A stretch of DNA of 64,000 nt, from the NCBI GenBank assembly GCA_017628205.1, contig JAGBZO010000041.1, positions 25,172 to 89,171 of the forward strand. The letters are read 5' to 3'. Made by a program: the position numbers and the translations under genes. This DNA comes from Duodenibacillus sp. (GTDB taxonomy: Bacteria; Pseudomonadota; Gammaproteobacteria; Burkholderiales; Burkholderiaceae_F). Under the pieces are notes generated by a model. The model had not been told where the DNA came from, did no database searches, and saw only the letters and a program-made list of their open reading frames with translations. Within the stretch, counting starts at the first letter, position 1. Every line of letters starts with the position of its first letter. Shown in pieces: positions 9,039 to 17,544 of the stretch.

Positions 9039-9281
9039 TTACTCTTGATGCGGGAGAAAGCACGTTTTGTCGTTGCCGCAATCCGGGCAGGTAAATGTGT
9101 CGGGCAGGTCGTTGAAGGGCGTTCCCGGAGGGATATCCCACTCGGGGCACCCGGCAGCGGGGTCGTAGACATACCAACAAACCTTGCATTGCATGACGGT
9201 GTCTTCGCCGATGCGTTGACGATTCAACTCATCCAACAAGAGGTCGATTCGTCCGACGGGAATGGGGTTGTTATTTTGCAT
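9039..9281 (-). CDS. hupI: Rubredoxin HupI of the hydrogenase operon
   Basis: Small FeS4 electron carrier used during assembly or oxygen protection of uptake hydrogenases. Ligands are C32, C35, C65 and C68 ([10 protein letters not shown] and CPDC) with the usual rubredoxin [13 protein letters not shown] between them. The N-terminal 30 residues form a short extension, as in HupI/HoxR proteins. I chose ATG at 9281 because GAGGAAG lies just upstream; a GTG at 9296 is also in frame but overlaps that site. It is the last gene of the leftward hydrogenase operon, 15 bases after the hyaF/hupH stop. Confidence 0.9.
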   Translation of the reverse strand: MQNNNPIPVGRIDLLLDELNRQRIGEDTVMQCKVCWYVYDPAAGCPEWDIPPGTPFNDLPDTFTCPDCGNDKTCFLPHQE

Positions 9282-9296
9282 GTTGCACTTCCTCAC

Positions 9297-10106
9297 TTAC
9301 CCCAGAGCGCCGCGTTCAAGATCGTCATGAATCCAGGTCATGGTCTCTTCGGCCAGACGTACGGTATCGTCGATTTCTTCGGGAGCCGCAGGCACTTCAG
9401 GAGGAATGCGCGCGACAACGTACGAATCCATCAAAGGCTTGCCGGCATTGTTGAGCAGTTTCGAATGCCAAATACCGCGTACCTTTGTGTTGCGGATATA
9501 GGCCGACGCAAAACCGGTCATCGACACTTCAATCGAACCTTCGCCCAAGACTTCCTGCATGAAAGGACGATCGTTCATGATCAACGGTTGACGAGTCAAC
9601 TCGACCGAGTAGGCCGGGTCGTGCGTCAAGGTGTCGACATCGGTTTTTTCCAATGTGGCTTTGAGCTCGGCAAGAATGCTCGGAGCGGCAAAGACATCCT
9701 GAGGGAAGTTGCTCGGAATGGTCAACGTTTCGGGCAACGAATCGATGGCACGACCGACGACGGAGGGCAAGAGGGACAAGACGAACGAGTCCTTGCCGTC
9801 CTCTTGGACTCGCCATAAGGCGGGGATGCCGGTTTCTTCCGCTTTGACGCGGCCTTCATCCAGAAGAATACGAACCTCGCCGGTACCGATGGTGGCGAGA
9901 ATGAAGTCGATGTGGTCGGGGTTGAATTCGTCGAACGAAATTTGCCACGACAGTTCGGTTTCACGCTGTTCGGCACGAGCGGCCTCGGCCTGTTCCTTAA
10001 TACGCTTTAACAGCGCATGCGTGGCAAGTGCGGCCTGACGTTCGGTTTCCGGATCCAGTTGAACGGTTGCCCAACGAGAAGAATTGCTGTGCATGGGATT
10101 GAGCAT
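9297..10106 (-). CDS. hupH: Hydrogenase expression/formation protein HyaF/HupH family
   Basis: Accessory protein of membrane-bound [NiFe] hydrogenases, thought to help maturation of the small subunit. The 269-residue sequence contains the two-part family pattern: GTGEVRILLDEGRVKAEETG with IPALWRVQ in the middle, and LGEGSIEVSMTGFASAYIRNT with VRGIWHSKLLNNAGK near the C-terminus. It lies between hyaE and rubredoxin in hup order F-G-H-I. Its precise biochemical function is not settled for the family. Confidence 0.87.
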   Translation of the reverse strand: MLNPMHSNSSRWATVQLDPETERQAALATHALLKRIKEQAEAARAEQRETELSWQISFDEFNPDHIDFILATIGTGEVRILLDEGRVKAEETGIPALWRVQEDGKDSFVLSLLPSVVGRAIDSLPETLTIPSNFPQDVFAAPSILAELKATLEKTDVDTLTHDPAYSVELTRQPLIMNDRPFMQEVLGEGSIEVSMTGFASAYIRNTKVRGIWHSKLLNNAGKPLMDSYVVARIPPEVPAAPEEIDDTVRLAEETMTWIHDDLERGALG

Positions 10107-10144
10107 GGTACGTCTCTGAAATGAAAAAATGTTGAAGCAAAGCG

Positions 10145-10603
10145 TTAAGCGTTTTCTTCTTTGTTCAAAATGGCAATGACGCGGGGAGCACTGCGTTTAG
10201 TTTGCAAAATTTCGACCAACTTTTCACAGTAGTCCCCCCAGTTTTGGAGTCCTTGCACTGCACCGAGGAATTCTTGATCTCGGAAGACGGCGAGAGCGGG
10301 CATGCTGCGCAATCCCCAACGTGCGGCCAAGGAGCGAGCCACGGAGAAGTCGGCGATGACCGTCTGGCTCAAGGTGCCGTTAAATGCCTTTTTCAGTTCG
10401 GGCGCGATGACAACGATGTCGATCGTTTCTTTGCGCGTATTGGGATCATCGGCAAAAATTGCCAGCTTCAAGCCGTCGGCGGCAACAAAGGCGTCGATCG
10501 ACGATTCGTCGACGGTTGAAAATCCGGCTTGATCGCGCAATCGGACGAAACTGGGATGCGTGGTGACATCGATATGGCCGATGGATTTGGTAAGGTCGTT
10601 CAT
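10145..10603 (-). CDS. hyaE: HyaE/HupG thioredoxin-like hydrogenase chaperone
   Basis: Thioredoxin-fold chaperone that binds the Tat signal of the hydrogenase small subunit during assembly. The 152-residue protein has a thioredoxin-like core (LKLAIFADDPNTRKE, VVIAPELKKAF, FSVARSLAARWGLRSMPALAVFRDQEFLGAVQGL) but no CXXC redox pair, as expected for HyaE/HupG. The conserved cis-proline segment is SMPAL. It lies 12 bases after hupF in the same operon. The assignment combines fold, missing cysteines and position. Confidence 0.87.
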   Translation of the reverse strand: MNDLTKSIGHIDVTTHPSFVRLRDQAGFSTVDESSIDAFVAADGLKLAIFADDPNTRKETIDIVVIAPELKKAFNGTLSQTVIADFSVARSLAARWGLRSMPALAVFRDQEFLGAVQGLQNWGDYCEKLVEILQTKRSAPRVIAILNKEENA

Positions 10604-10615
10604 TGGGCCTGTCCT

Positions 10616-10954
10616 TTAAAGTACTTTTTTCCCGACTTGCGACTGTAAGTGCGGCGGCAGTTGTCCGGGATTGTCAATGAGATCGCCGAAACCCTGACGC
10701 AAACCATCTTCAATGGATTCTCCGGCCAATGCGTCGCCCAAACACGCCAACGCCGCTTCGATCTGTTGGGCTTCTGTTTCGGAAACGACACGGATGGCGT
10801 TACCTTGAAAAACAAGGACGGTATCGCCTACCTCGGCTTGGGGCGTCATGACAAGGGAAATTTTTTCCGATTGACCCTGGCGGGTGACGATGGCGTGACG
10901 CATGTCGTCAATCGTTTCGATGGATCGGATTTGTTTGGGAATAGCAATGCACAT
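10616..10954 (-). CDS. hupF: HupF, HypC/HybG-family hydrogenase chaperone
   Basis: Chaperone of the HypC family. It starts with MCIAIP, where Cys2 is the family's metal-centre and large-subunit contact, and carries the HypC core TPQAEVGDTVLVFQGNAIRVVSETEA. At 112 residues it has the extra C-terminal helix (CLGDALAGESIEDGLRQGF) that separates HupF from the shorter HypC also encoded here at 20720-20950. In rhizobia HupF stabilises the large subunit when hydrogenase is made in air, which fits the oxygen-tolerant small subunit. It starts two bases after the hyaD stop. Confidence 0.9.
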   Translation of the reverse strand: MCIAIPKQIRSIETIDDMRHAIVTRQGQSEKISLVMTPQAEVGDTVLVFQGNAIRVVSETEAQQIEAALACLGDALAGESIEDGLRQGFGDLIDNPGQLPPHLQSQVGKKVL

Positions 10955-10956
10955 GA

Positions 10957-11580
10957 TCAGAGATTTCGCAGTCGGTAGCGAGCGTCGCCGTCTCTGGGCG
11001 CGTCTTCAGCGCTCGGGCGCTCGTTTTCATAACGTTCAATGGTCAAGGTGGACAACATCAACTCGTTGTCGGCAGTGTGTTGACGCGGCTTGACGTCATA
11101 GCCCCATCGAGACAGCTCTTGTGCGGCCAACTCGAGGGCGGCGGGAATTTGTGCCTTAACCGATTCGGTGAGACTGGCGCCGTAATCGTTAAGTTCTTGA
11201 GGTTGAATGGCGACGACGGAGAATGCGGCGGGCTCATACCCCATGATGGCGGCAGTCGCCAAAACGTCGTTCATGCCGGTCTGATGCGCGCTGATTTTCG
11301 TGCTCGACCAGATTTTGATTTCATCGTCACGCAGCAAACGCAAGGTGCCGGGCTCGGATTTGAGGTCGCAACAATCAAACAGCAAAATGCGTTTGGCGTC
11401 CATGACCTCGTTGATCAGATAGTGTCCGAGCGTTCCGCCGTCCATCAGGCGCAAGCTCGGATGATCGTCAAAGTGATGTTGAAAGGCTTCGATGGCTCGC
11501 ACTCCAAAGCCTTCGTCAGCCCACAGCAAGTTGCCGATGCCGAGCACAAGTACTTCGGTACCGCAGGAGGAATTGTTCAT
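10957..11580 (-). CDS. hyaD: Hydrogenase maturation endopeptidase HyaD/HupD
   Basis: Nickel-dependent checkpoint protease that cuts the C-terminal tail from the hydrogenase large subunit after Ni-Fe insertion. The family motifs are LVLGIGNLLWADEGFGVRAIEAF (metal-ligand Glu), MDGGTLGHYL (Asp) and SAHQTGMNDVL (His). The ATG at 11580 (207 aa) has AAGGA eight bases upstream, whereas an in-frame ATG at 11631 has no such site. The C-terminus is about 30 residues longer than E. coli HyaD and is charged. It acts on HyaB, whose removable tail is visible. Confidence 0.9.
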   Translation of the reverse strand: MNNSSCGTEVLVLGIGNLLWADEGFGVRAIEAFQHHFDDHPSLRLMDGGTLGHYLINEVMDAKRILLFDCCDLKSEPGTLRLLRDDEIKIWSSTKISAHQTGMNDVLATAAIMGYEPAAFSVVAIQPQELNDYGASLTESVKAQIPAALELAAQELSRWGYDVKPRQHTADNELMLSTLTIERYENERPSAEDAPRDGDARYRLRNL

Positions 11581-11669
11581 CCGAAAGTCCTTTCGTTCAG
11601 AAAATGAAGAGAAAAAAGAAGTCGGTTGCATGCGAAGCGGTTACGCTTGGACATGCAACCGACCGTCGG

Positions 11670-12383
11670 TTAGTGATGTTCAGTTTCCTTGAACATGCGC
11701 AAACCGGTCGACATCGAAGAGATGGTGGTAGCGCCACCCATGACGTCCTCGCGGAACGACATGTAAATGTGGGCGATCGAGAAGAGGATGAATACGTACA
11801 TCAAGGCATGGTGTACGGTTCGAACGGCTTGTACGTCACCGAACAGGGAGAAGACCCAGCCGAAATAACTCATCCAACCGGTATCCCAACCCCAGGCCTG
11901 CGCATACAGAGCAAGGCCCGTAATGATGATGGCGAAACTACCGAGTACGAACATCGCAAACATGGCCATTTGAGCCAGAGGATTGTGACCGGCGTATTCG
12001 GGAGCCGACTTTCTCAAGAAGAGGTAGTAAGCGACTTGCGCAAACACACCCTTCCACCACTTCAAGGACCACATCGGCGGGATAAAGATCATTCGAGCGT
12101 AACGGTTGCCGACACAGGCCCAGAACAGGCGGTAGACAAACAATACGCTAAAAATGATGCCCGCTACGAAATGGACCAGTCGCACGTAGCCGAAGTCGTA
12201 GGTGATCCACGTGCTACCGAGATTGGAAACCATCGGTTTGCCGATCAGGTAGCCCGTAACGATCATAAACGCCATGCAAATGGCCATCAACCAGTGCCAA
12301 ATACGAACAGGAGCTTCCCATACGTAGATGGGCTTCGTTCCTCCTCGCGGATCGACTTCAAATGTGACAGGATCGATCTTCAT
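11670..12383 (-). CDS. hyaC: Ni/Fe-hydrogenase b-type cytochrome subunit
   Basis: Di-haem membrane anchor that passes electrons from the hydrogenase small subunit to quinone. The 237-residue protein has four hydrophobic spans and the early motif VWEAPVRIWHWLMAICMAF, with further haem-region histidines in VRLVHFVAGI and VRTVHHALMYVF. I chose ATG 12383, preceded by GGAGGA; the longer frame would begin inside hyaB. It is the third gene of the operon, directly after the large subunit. Together with the Tat-dependent small subunit it places the enzyme on the periplasmic face. Confidence 0.92.
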   Translation of the reverse strand: MKIDPVTFEVDPRGGTKPIYVWEAPVRIWHWLMAICMAFMIVTGYLIGKPMVSNLGSTWITYDFGYVRLVHFVAGIIFSVLFVYRLFWACVGNRYARMIFIPPMWSLKWWKGVFAQVAYYLFLRKSAPEYAGHNPLAQMAMFAMFVLGSFAIIITGLALYAQAWGWDTGWMSYFGWVFSLFGDVQAVRTVHHALMYVFILFSIAHIYMSFREDVMGGATTISSMSTGLRMFKETEHH

Positions 12384-12400
12384 AGTGTCGTCCTCCGTAA

Positions 12401-14170
12401 TTAACGGACTTGCACTCGGCAAAGTTCTTCACCTTCCGGATCAAGAACGTGCGTGGCGCAGGCCAAGCACGGATCGAAGCTGTGGATCGTGCGAATGATT
12501 TCGAGCGGCAGATGGGGATCGGCCACGGGCGTACCCATCAAGGACGTTTCGAAAGCACTCTGGAGACCTTCGTTGGAACGCGGAGAAGCATTCCACGTGG
12601 TCGGTACGATGGCCTGCCAGTTTTCGATACGGGTATCCTTGATGACGCACCAGTGACCGAGAGCGCCGCGCGGAGCTTCGCAGAAGCCGACGCCGCGACA
12701 TTCCTTGGGCCAGGTCTTGGGTTCCCAGAATTCCATGTTGGCGGCCACTTCGTCGCCACCCTTGATGTTGGCGATGAGATCGTCCACATACTTGACCATC
12801 TGGCGGGCAGACCAACGGCATTCCAATGCGCGGGCGGCATGACGGCCGAGCGTGGAATAGATGGCGTCCACCGGAAGATTCAATTCCTTCAACAGATCCA
12901 AAGCGGGTTCCTTGAAGTGCTTGACGTCCTTGGCAATGGACATGATCAAGCGAGCCAAGGGGCCGACTTCCATCATGTGGCCCTTGTAGCGCGGGCTCTT
13001 GATCCAGGAGTACTTGCCGTCTTCGCCGAGCCACTGGAACTTGGTCTTGGAACCGACGGATCCCTTGGACAGTTCGAAGGCCTGATCGGTGATGCCTTCC
13101 CAGGGGTGCAGACCCATCTTGTCGTCCGGGTACTTGTACCAGGAGTGATCGACGAATTCCTGAATCTGACTGGTGTCGCGCAGATCGACGTCCTGAACGT
13201 CATTGAGTTTGCCGTCGATAATGGCGCCCTGCGGCATTTGCAAGGAGGCGTCGGACCAGTCGTTGGCGATTTCGGGGAAGTCGCCGTAGCACAGAACGTT
13301 GCGCTTGACCAGACCGCCACCGTACTTGAACCAATCTGGATAGTACGACGCGATCGCCTTGATGTCGGGGAAGTAAACGTTTTCAACGAACTCGACGCAA
13401 CGCTTGGCGATGTCGCGCATGTAGTTCATCGTGACTTCGTTCACCATCGTGCCGGCGGCGCCCGTGTCGTGCATGTTGATCGGGCAGGCGACGCCGCCGA
13501 CCAAATAGTTCGGGTGCGGGTTCTTACCGCCCAAAATGGTATGGATCTTGATGATTTCACGCTGGAAATCCAAGGCTTCCAGATAGTGGGTTACGGCCAA
13601 CAGGTTGACAGCGGGCGGCAACTTCATGGCCGGATGACCCCAGTAACCATTGGCGAAAATGCCCAACTGACCGGATGCGACGAACTTCTTCAAACGATTC
13701 TGTACGTCACGGAAGTAACCGGGCGAAGAAAGCGGATGGCTCGGGCTGATCTTTTGCTGGATGGCCGAGGTTTCGCGAGGATCGGCGGACAAAGCGCTGA
13801 CAACGTCCACCCAGTCCAATGCGGACAGCTGGTAGAAGTGCACGAGGTGGTCGTGCGTGTACAGCGTCGCATTCATCAGGTTGCGGATGATGTTGGCGTT
13901 CTTCGGGATCTTGATGCCGATGGCGTCTTCTACGGAACGGACGGCGGCCAACGCATGAATGCCGGTGCAAACGCCGCAAATACGTTCGACGAAAGCCCAT
14001 GCATCGCGAGGATCACGGCCCTTGAGAATGACTTCAAGACCGCGCCACATCGTGCCGGTGCTTTGAGAGTCGGTAATGATGTTCTTATCATTGATCGTTG
14101 CCTGAACGCGCAGGTGCCCCTCAATACGGGTGACGGGGTCAACAACGATACGACGGTTGTTTTCAGCCAT
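12401..14170 (-). CDS. hyaB: [NiFe]-hydrogenase large subunit
   Basis: Catalytic subunit carrying the Ni-Fe(CN)2CO site of an uptake hydrogenase. The N-terminal ligand motif RICGVC gives C65 and C68. The C-terminal motif DPCLACATH gives C568, C571 and H574. HyaD should cut after H574, removing a 15-residue tail (VLDPEGEELCRVQVR). The 589-residue length is normal for group 1. Its start overlaps the small-subunit stop by one base. With no Tat signal of its own, it should be carried out of the cell on HyaA. Confidence 0.96.
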   Translation of the reverse strand: MAENNRRIVVDPVTRIEGHLRVQATINDKNIITDSQSTGTMWRGLEVILKGRDPRDAWAFVERICGVCTGIHALAAVRSVEDAIGIKIPKNANIIRNLMNATLYTHDHLVHFYQLSALDWVDVVSALSADPRETSAIQQKISPSHPLSSPGYFRDVQNRLKKFVASGQLGIFANGYWGHPAMKLPPAVNLLAVTHYLEALDFQREIIKIHTILGGKNPHPNYLVGGVACPINMHDTGAAGTMVNEVTMNYMRDIAKRCVEFVENVYFPDIKAIASYYPDWFKYGGGLVKRNVLCYGDFPEIANDWSDASLQMPQGAIIDGKLNDVQDVDLRDTSQIQEFVDHSWYKYPDDKMGLHPWEGITDQAFELSKGSVGSKTKFQWLGEDGKYSWIKSPRYKGHMMEVGPLARLIMSIAKDVKHFKEPALDLLKELNLPVDAIYSTLGRHAARALECRWSARQMVKYVDDLIANIKGGDEVAANMEFWEPKTWPKECRGVGFCEAPRGALGHWCVIKDTRIENWQAIVPTTWNASPRSNEGLQSAFETSLMGTPVADPHLPLEIIRTIHSFDPCLACATHVLDPEGEELCRVQVR

Positions 14171-15267
14171 TATTCATCCCTCCCCATATCCTTATTGGTC
14201 TTTTGTGCGCGTGCTTGTGCCACGCAGGACATCGCGGCATGCGCGATGGCGGCGGCACCGACGACGCCAACGGTGGCCAGACCGACCTTGTCAACGGTCG
14301 ATTCGATTCCACCCAGACCCGGCGGGAGAACGGTAGTGTCGTGTTTGTAGAACGAGCCCTTGTCAAAGAAGTTCGGTTCGGAGCAACCGATGCAACCGTG
14401 ACCGGACTTGACGGGCCAGGACAGGCCTTCGTTCCATTGAATGGTCGAGCAGGCGTTATACGTCGTGGGTCCCTTGCAACCGACCTTGTAGAGGCAGTAG
14501 CCGAGCTTGGCGCCGACGTCGTCGAATTCTTCAACGAATTGACCGGCGTCGAAGTGGGCGCGACGATAGCACTTGTCGTGAATGCGCTGACCGTAGAACA
14601 TCTTGGGACGGCCGAGACGATCCAACGGAGGAATACGATCGTACGTCAAGATGTAGGTGATTACGCCGGTCATGACTTCGGGGATCGGCGGGCAACCCGG
14701 TACGAGAACGATCGGCTTGTCCTTGATGATGTCCGTAATGGGAACCGACTTGGTGGGGTTGGGCTTGGCGGCCTGTACGCAACCCCATGCGGCGCAAGAC
14801 CCCCAACCGATAACGGCCTTGGCGCCCTTGGCGACATGCTTGATCTTTTGCAGGAAGGTTTCGCCACCGGGGATGCAGTTGACGCCGTCGTCGTGCAACG
14901 GAATATTGCCTTCCACAGCCAAGATGTAGTTGCCGTTGTATTTCTTGATCGTTTCTTCCAAGGCGGCTTCGGCCTGATGACCGGCAGCGGCCATGATGGT
15001 GTCGTCATAGTCCAGCGAAATCATGGACAAGACGAGATCCTTGGCAACGGGATGGTATGAACGGATGAACGATTCGGTACAGCAAGTGCATTCAAGACCA
15101 TGCAACCAGATCACCGGCATACGCGGTTTGGTTTCAATTGCATGCGCAATCTCTTTGGCGCCAGCCGTGCCCAAGCCGAGGCTCGTAGCGGTCAGCGAGC
15201 AGAATTGGAGAAAGCTTCTGCGACTAATCCCTTGGCGCCGAAGTGCTTCATATTGCGTTTCGTGCAT
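14170..15267 (-). CDS. hyaA: [NiFe]-hydrogenase small subunit, oxygen-tolerant type
   Basis: Electron-transfer subunit with three Fe-S clusters. A Tat signal (SRRSFLQFC, residues 15-23) and a C-terminal hydrophobic anchor (about 330-350) place it at the outer face of the inner membrane. The proximal-cluster region reads LECTCCTES (C60, C62, C63), and [15 protein letters not shown] adds C158 and C163. Ordinary hydrogenases have glycine at the C62 and C163 positions. The two extra cysteines are the hallmark of the 4Fe-3S cluster of oxygen-tolerant enzymes such as E. coli Hyd-1. AGGAGG precedes the ATG by six bases. Confidence 0.96.
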   Translation of the reverse strand: MHETQYEALRRQGISRRSFLQFCSLTATSLGLGTAGAKEIAHAIETKPRMPVIWLHGLECTCCTESFIRSYHPVAKDLVLSMISLDYDDTIMAAAGHQAEAALEETIKKYNGNYILAVEGNIPLHDDGVNCIPGGETFLQKIKHVAKGAKAVIGWGSCAAWGCVQAAKPNPTKSVPITDIIKDKPIVLVPGCPPIPEVMTGVITYILTYDRIPPLDRLGRPKMFYGQRIHDKCYRRAHFDAGQFVEEFDDVGAKLGYCLYKVGCKGPTTYNACSTIQWNEGLSWPVKSGHGCIGCSEPNFFDKGSFYKHDTTVLPPGLGGIESTVDKVGLATVGVVGAAAIAHAAMSCVAQARAQKTNKDMGRDE

Positions 15268-15601
15268 AGGGTCCTCCTAGGAAAATGTAAACAGGTCGAC
15301 ATGGCGATCAACGGAGTGCCACGTCAAACCGGGGGTTTAACTATCTCGACTTGAACGCGTCTGTCGATTGATCGGAGTGACGAATTCAATATCGGGACGA
15401 TATCGGTAATTTGGCATAAATTCTACGATCAATCAAGTATTCAAAGGTGATAGAGAATGCTATCCGAAGGAGGTAGGTTGTAATAAGTATGTTGTTCTTG
15501 TAATGGAGAGTAAGATTCATTCGGTTTCGCTTTCTTCCCAGGGATAGAAATTGCGAAAATGAGAACGAGAAACAACCATTGCAAGAAGGGAGAAGCGGTA
15601 T
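15268..15601. promoter_or_regulatory. Divergent control region between the two hydrogenase operons
   Basis: This 334-base stretch between the hyaA start (leftward) and the hybE start (rightward) holds no credible gene and must contain both promoters. It includes a direct repeat of ATATCGG at 15389-15395 and 15400-15406. The repeats start 11 bases apart, about one helical turn, which would suit a protein bound on one face of the DNA. I see no convincing sigma-54, FNR or NifA site, so the regulator is unknown. Confidence 0.5.
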
Positions 15602-16135
15602 ATGACATCGTCTGCGTTGCGGGTGTGGCAACACTCGCCGGCCGCGTTTTTCGAATCCGGTTTCAGTCGGATTGCCGAGTCGCGCATGCAGGGTCTCCCC
15701 ATTGTTAATCCCGACGTGCACGTGCGCGCCATCGGATTTGATCGCTACGGCAATGATTGGTTGGGAGCGGTGGTTACACCCTGGTCCATTTTGGTTGTAT
15801 TGGCCTGCGGCAATCGTTCGACCTGGGAACACGTTCCGGTCACTCAGGAGAGGACCGTGAAATTGCCTTCCGGCGACTATCGTTTCATGGGGATGAACGA
15901 TCCGATTCTGGGGGAATATCAAAGTTGCAGTTTGATGAGTCCGTTGATTGGAATCGCCGATCAGCAAACGGCGGAAGCAATCGCTCATCAGGCATTGACT
16001 CTCATGCGTCAGTCCGACGTGGCGCTTCCCGAGGCCGAAGAAGGCCAAGCCTTGGTTCCCGATCCTTATATTGACCCGAAGCCCCAGAAAACTCGACGCA
16101 GTCGTCGGGCATTTTTGTTCGGAGACAGGGGGTGA
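15602..16135 (+). CDS. hybE: [NiFe]-hydrogenase assembly chaperone HybE/HupJ
   Basis: Chaperone that binds the pre-small subunit and delays Tat export until the partner is mature. The 177 residues match the family: SRMQGLPIVNPDVHVRAIGF, NDWLGAVVTPWSILVV, a glycine-poor middle, then ILGEYQSCSLMSPLIGIADQQTAEAIA. The C-terminal basic tail (KTRRSRRAFLFG) resembles the end of HupJ proteins that are often joined to rubredoxin; here rubredoxin is a separate gene. The start follows AGAAGGGAGAAG. It overlaps hupK by four bases (GTGA) and opens the rightward operon. Confidence 0.88.
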   Translation: MTSSALRVWQHSPAAFFESGFSRIAESRMQGLPIVNPDVHVRAIGFDRYGNDWLGAVVTPWSILVVLACGNRSTWEHVPVTQERTVKLPSGDYRFMGMNDPILGEYQSCSLMSPLIGIADQQTAEAIAHQALTLMRQSDVALPEAEEGQALVPDPYIDPKPQKTRRSRRAFLFGDRG

Positions 16136-17187
16136 CGGTGTTCGGAATGGTTCAGAATGCGCCCAAAGTACTTTTGCGGCAAACTAAGACGGGCATTTCG
16201 CTGCAAAGTGAACGGACAACCAAGCTCGCCGCCCTGTTGACGGGACGGCCTCAGTCGTTTGCTCGAACCGTATTGCCCAACGTGTTGGGATTGTGTCCGG
16301 TGGCGCATGCGGAAGCGTTTGAAGCCGCTTGTGAGGGGCGGGCTGCCGAGACGGCGGCGCTTCGGATCGTCAGCGAAGCCATGTTGGAAGCGGTCCGCGT
16401 TTTTGTATTGCAGTGGTGCCGTTTTGCCGAGATCGCAATTTCTGATGCCCGTGTCTTGCCGACGATCGGTCGACTGCGTCAGCAGCTTTTTGCGGCGATG
16501 ATCTCCCGTTCGGACGAGCAGTCGCAACGGGTGTATCTCGAGACGAAGCAATTTGTCAGAGAGTTTCAGAGCGTCCATGAGACGGCGTACCGTTCGCTAT
16601 GCGATGCGGCTCAACGGTTTGACGGTATCATCAGTGTAGACTCGCGTCGGTGTCTGGCACCGTCGGAGTTACGTAGTCCCACCGTTCTCGACGGCATTTT
16701 GGATGAACTGCAAGCCGATCGTGATTTTGGCGTTCGTCCCAGATGGCGGGGGGCTCGCGTCTTGGGCGGATTGGCGAGAGAATGTGAACGAGGCGTCAGG
16801 TCGCCGTATTTTTCGATGCGAGACGTCGTGCGTATTCGTTGGGAAGAACTCGGAGCTTGGTCGTCGGAGAACGACGAGCAAGCCATGGCATTTGTTCCTC
16901 AGGTTCGAGTGCGTGACGACGGCTGGCGTCTTTCGACTGTCGAGACGGTTCGCGGAACCTTGTTGCATGCGGTGCGGTTGAAAGACGAAACGCTCGACGA
17001 TTTCCATATGGTGGCTCCGACGGAGTGGGTGTTCCAACCGAATGGAGAGCTTGTCGAGCGCCTGAACAACGTGTCGCGTTTGCACGTCCTGCAGGGGGCG
17101 GCTCTGCAGGACGCCATGGATTTTGTGGTAACGCTATTTGACGCGTGTACCGATGTGGATATTGTTTTGGAAGAGTCTTATGCATGA
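16132..17187 (+). CDS. hupK: HupK, degenerate large-subunit-like maturation factor
   Basis: HupK proteins resemble a worn-down hydrogenase large subunit and are proposed to act as a scaffold for the Fe(CN)2CO group when hydrogenase is assembled in air. The 351-residue product keeps a single-cysteine version of the first ligand motif (NVLGLCPVAHAEAFEAAC, near residue 50). Its C-terminus reads LFDACTDVDIVLEE, where large subunits have DPCXXCXXH, so the second Cys and the His are gone. GTG 16132 is chosen from the GTGA overlap with hybE; GTG 16138 is an alternative. It overlaps hypA by eight bases. Confidence 0.83.
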   Translation: MTVFGMVQNAPKVLLRQTKTGISLQSERTTKLAALLTGRPQSFARTVLPNVLGLCPVAHAEAFEAACEGRAAETAALRIVSEAMLEAVRVFVLQWCRFAEIAISDARVLPTIGRLRQQLFAAMISRSDEQSQRVYLETKQFVREFQSVHETAYRSLCDAAQRFDGIISVDSRRCLAPSELRSPTVLDGILDELQADRDFGVRPRWRGARVLGGLARECERGVRSPYFSMRDVVRIRWEELGAWSSENDEQAMAFVPQVRVRDDGWRLSTVETVRGTLLHAVRLKDETLDDFHMVAPTEWVFQPNGELVERLNNVSRLHVLQGAALQDAMDFVVTLFDACTDVDIVLEESYA

Positions 17188-17521
17188 ACTCTCGATTGCC
17201 GAAGGCATTATTGAAGTTGTAGAGCGCACTGCTCGTCAAAACAACGTCAAACGCGTCAAAAAAGTGCGCGTTGCGATCGGTCGATTGGCCGGCGTCGATA
17301 TTCCTAGTTTGCGCTTTGCCTGGGAATCCGTCACGAAAATGGGAGTGGCTCAGTCGGCGATTCTGGAAATTGAACAGCCTGACGGTCAGGCCTGGTGTAT
17401 GGATTGTTCGAAAACGGTACCATTAAGTAACTTTGGAGAGCCTTGCCCGCTGTGCGGAGGCTTTCATTTAACCCCTACGGGCGGCAAAGAGATGAGAGTG
17501 ATCGATCTCATCGCCGACTGA
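17180..17521 (+). CDS. hypA: Hydrogenase nickel-insertion protein HypA
   Basis: Nickel metallochaperone that works with HypB. The 113-residue protein begins MHELSIAEG, where the N-terminal Met-His-Glu is the nickel site. It has a zinc-binding loop with C73, C76, C89 and C92 (CMDC...CPLC). The start at ATG 17180 is fixed by this invariant beginning and lies inside the last eight bases of hupK. hypB begins 23 bases after the stop. Confidence 0.95.
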   Translation: MHELSIAEGIIEVVERTARQNNVKRVKKVRVAIGRLAGVDIPSLRFAWESVTKMGVAQSAILEIEQPDGQAWCMDCSKTVPLSNFGEPCPLCGGFHLTPTGGKEMRVIDLIAD

Positions 17522-17544
17522 CAGATTAAGTTTGGAGTGACAAT

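Noticed and set aside
12410-14350. A 646-codon plus-strand frame opposite the hydrogenase large subunit
   Set aside because: Same explanation: shadow of hyaB, with no recognisable domain and no ribosome site.
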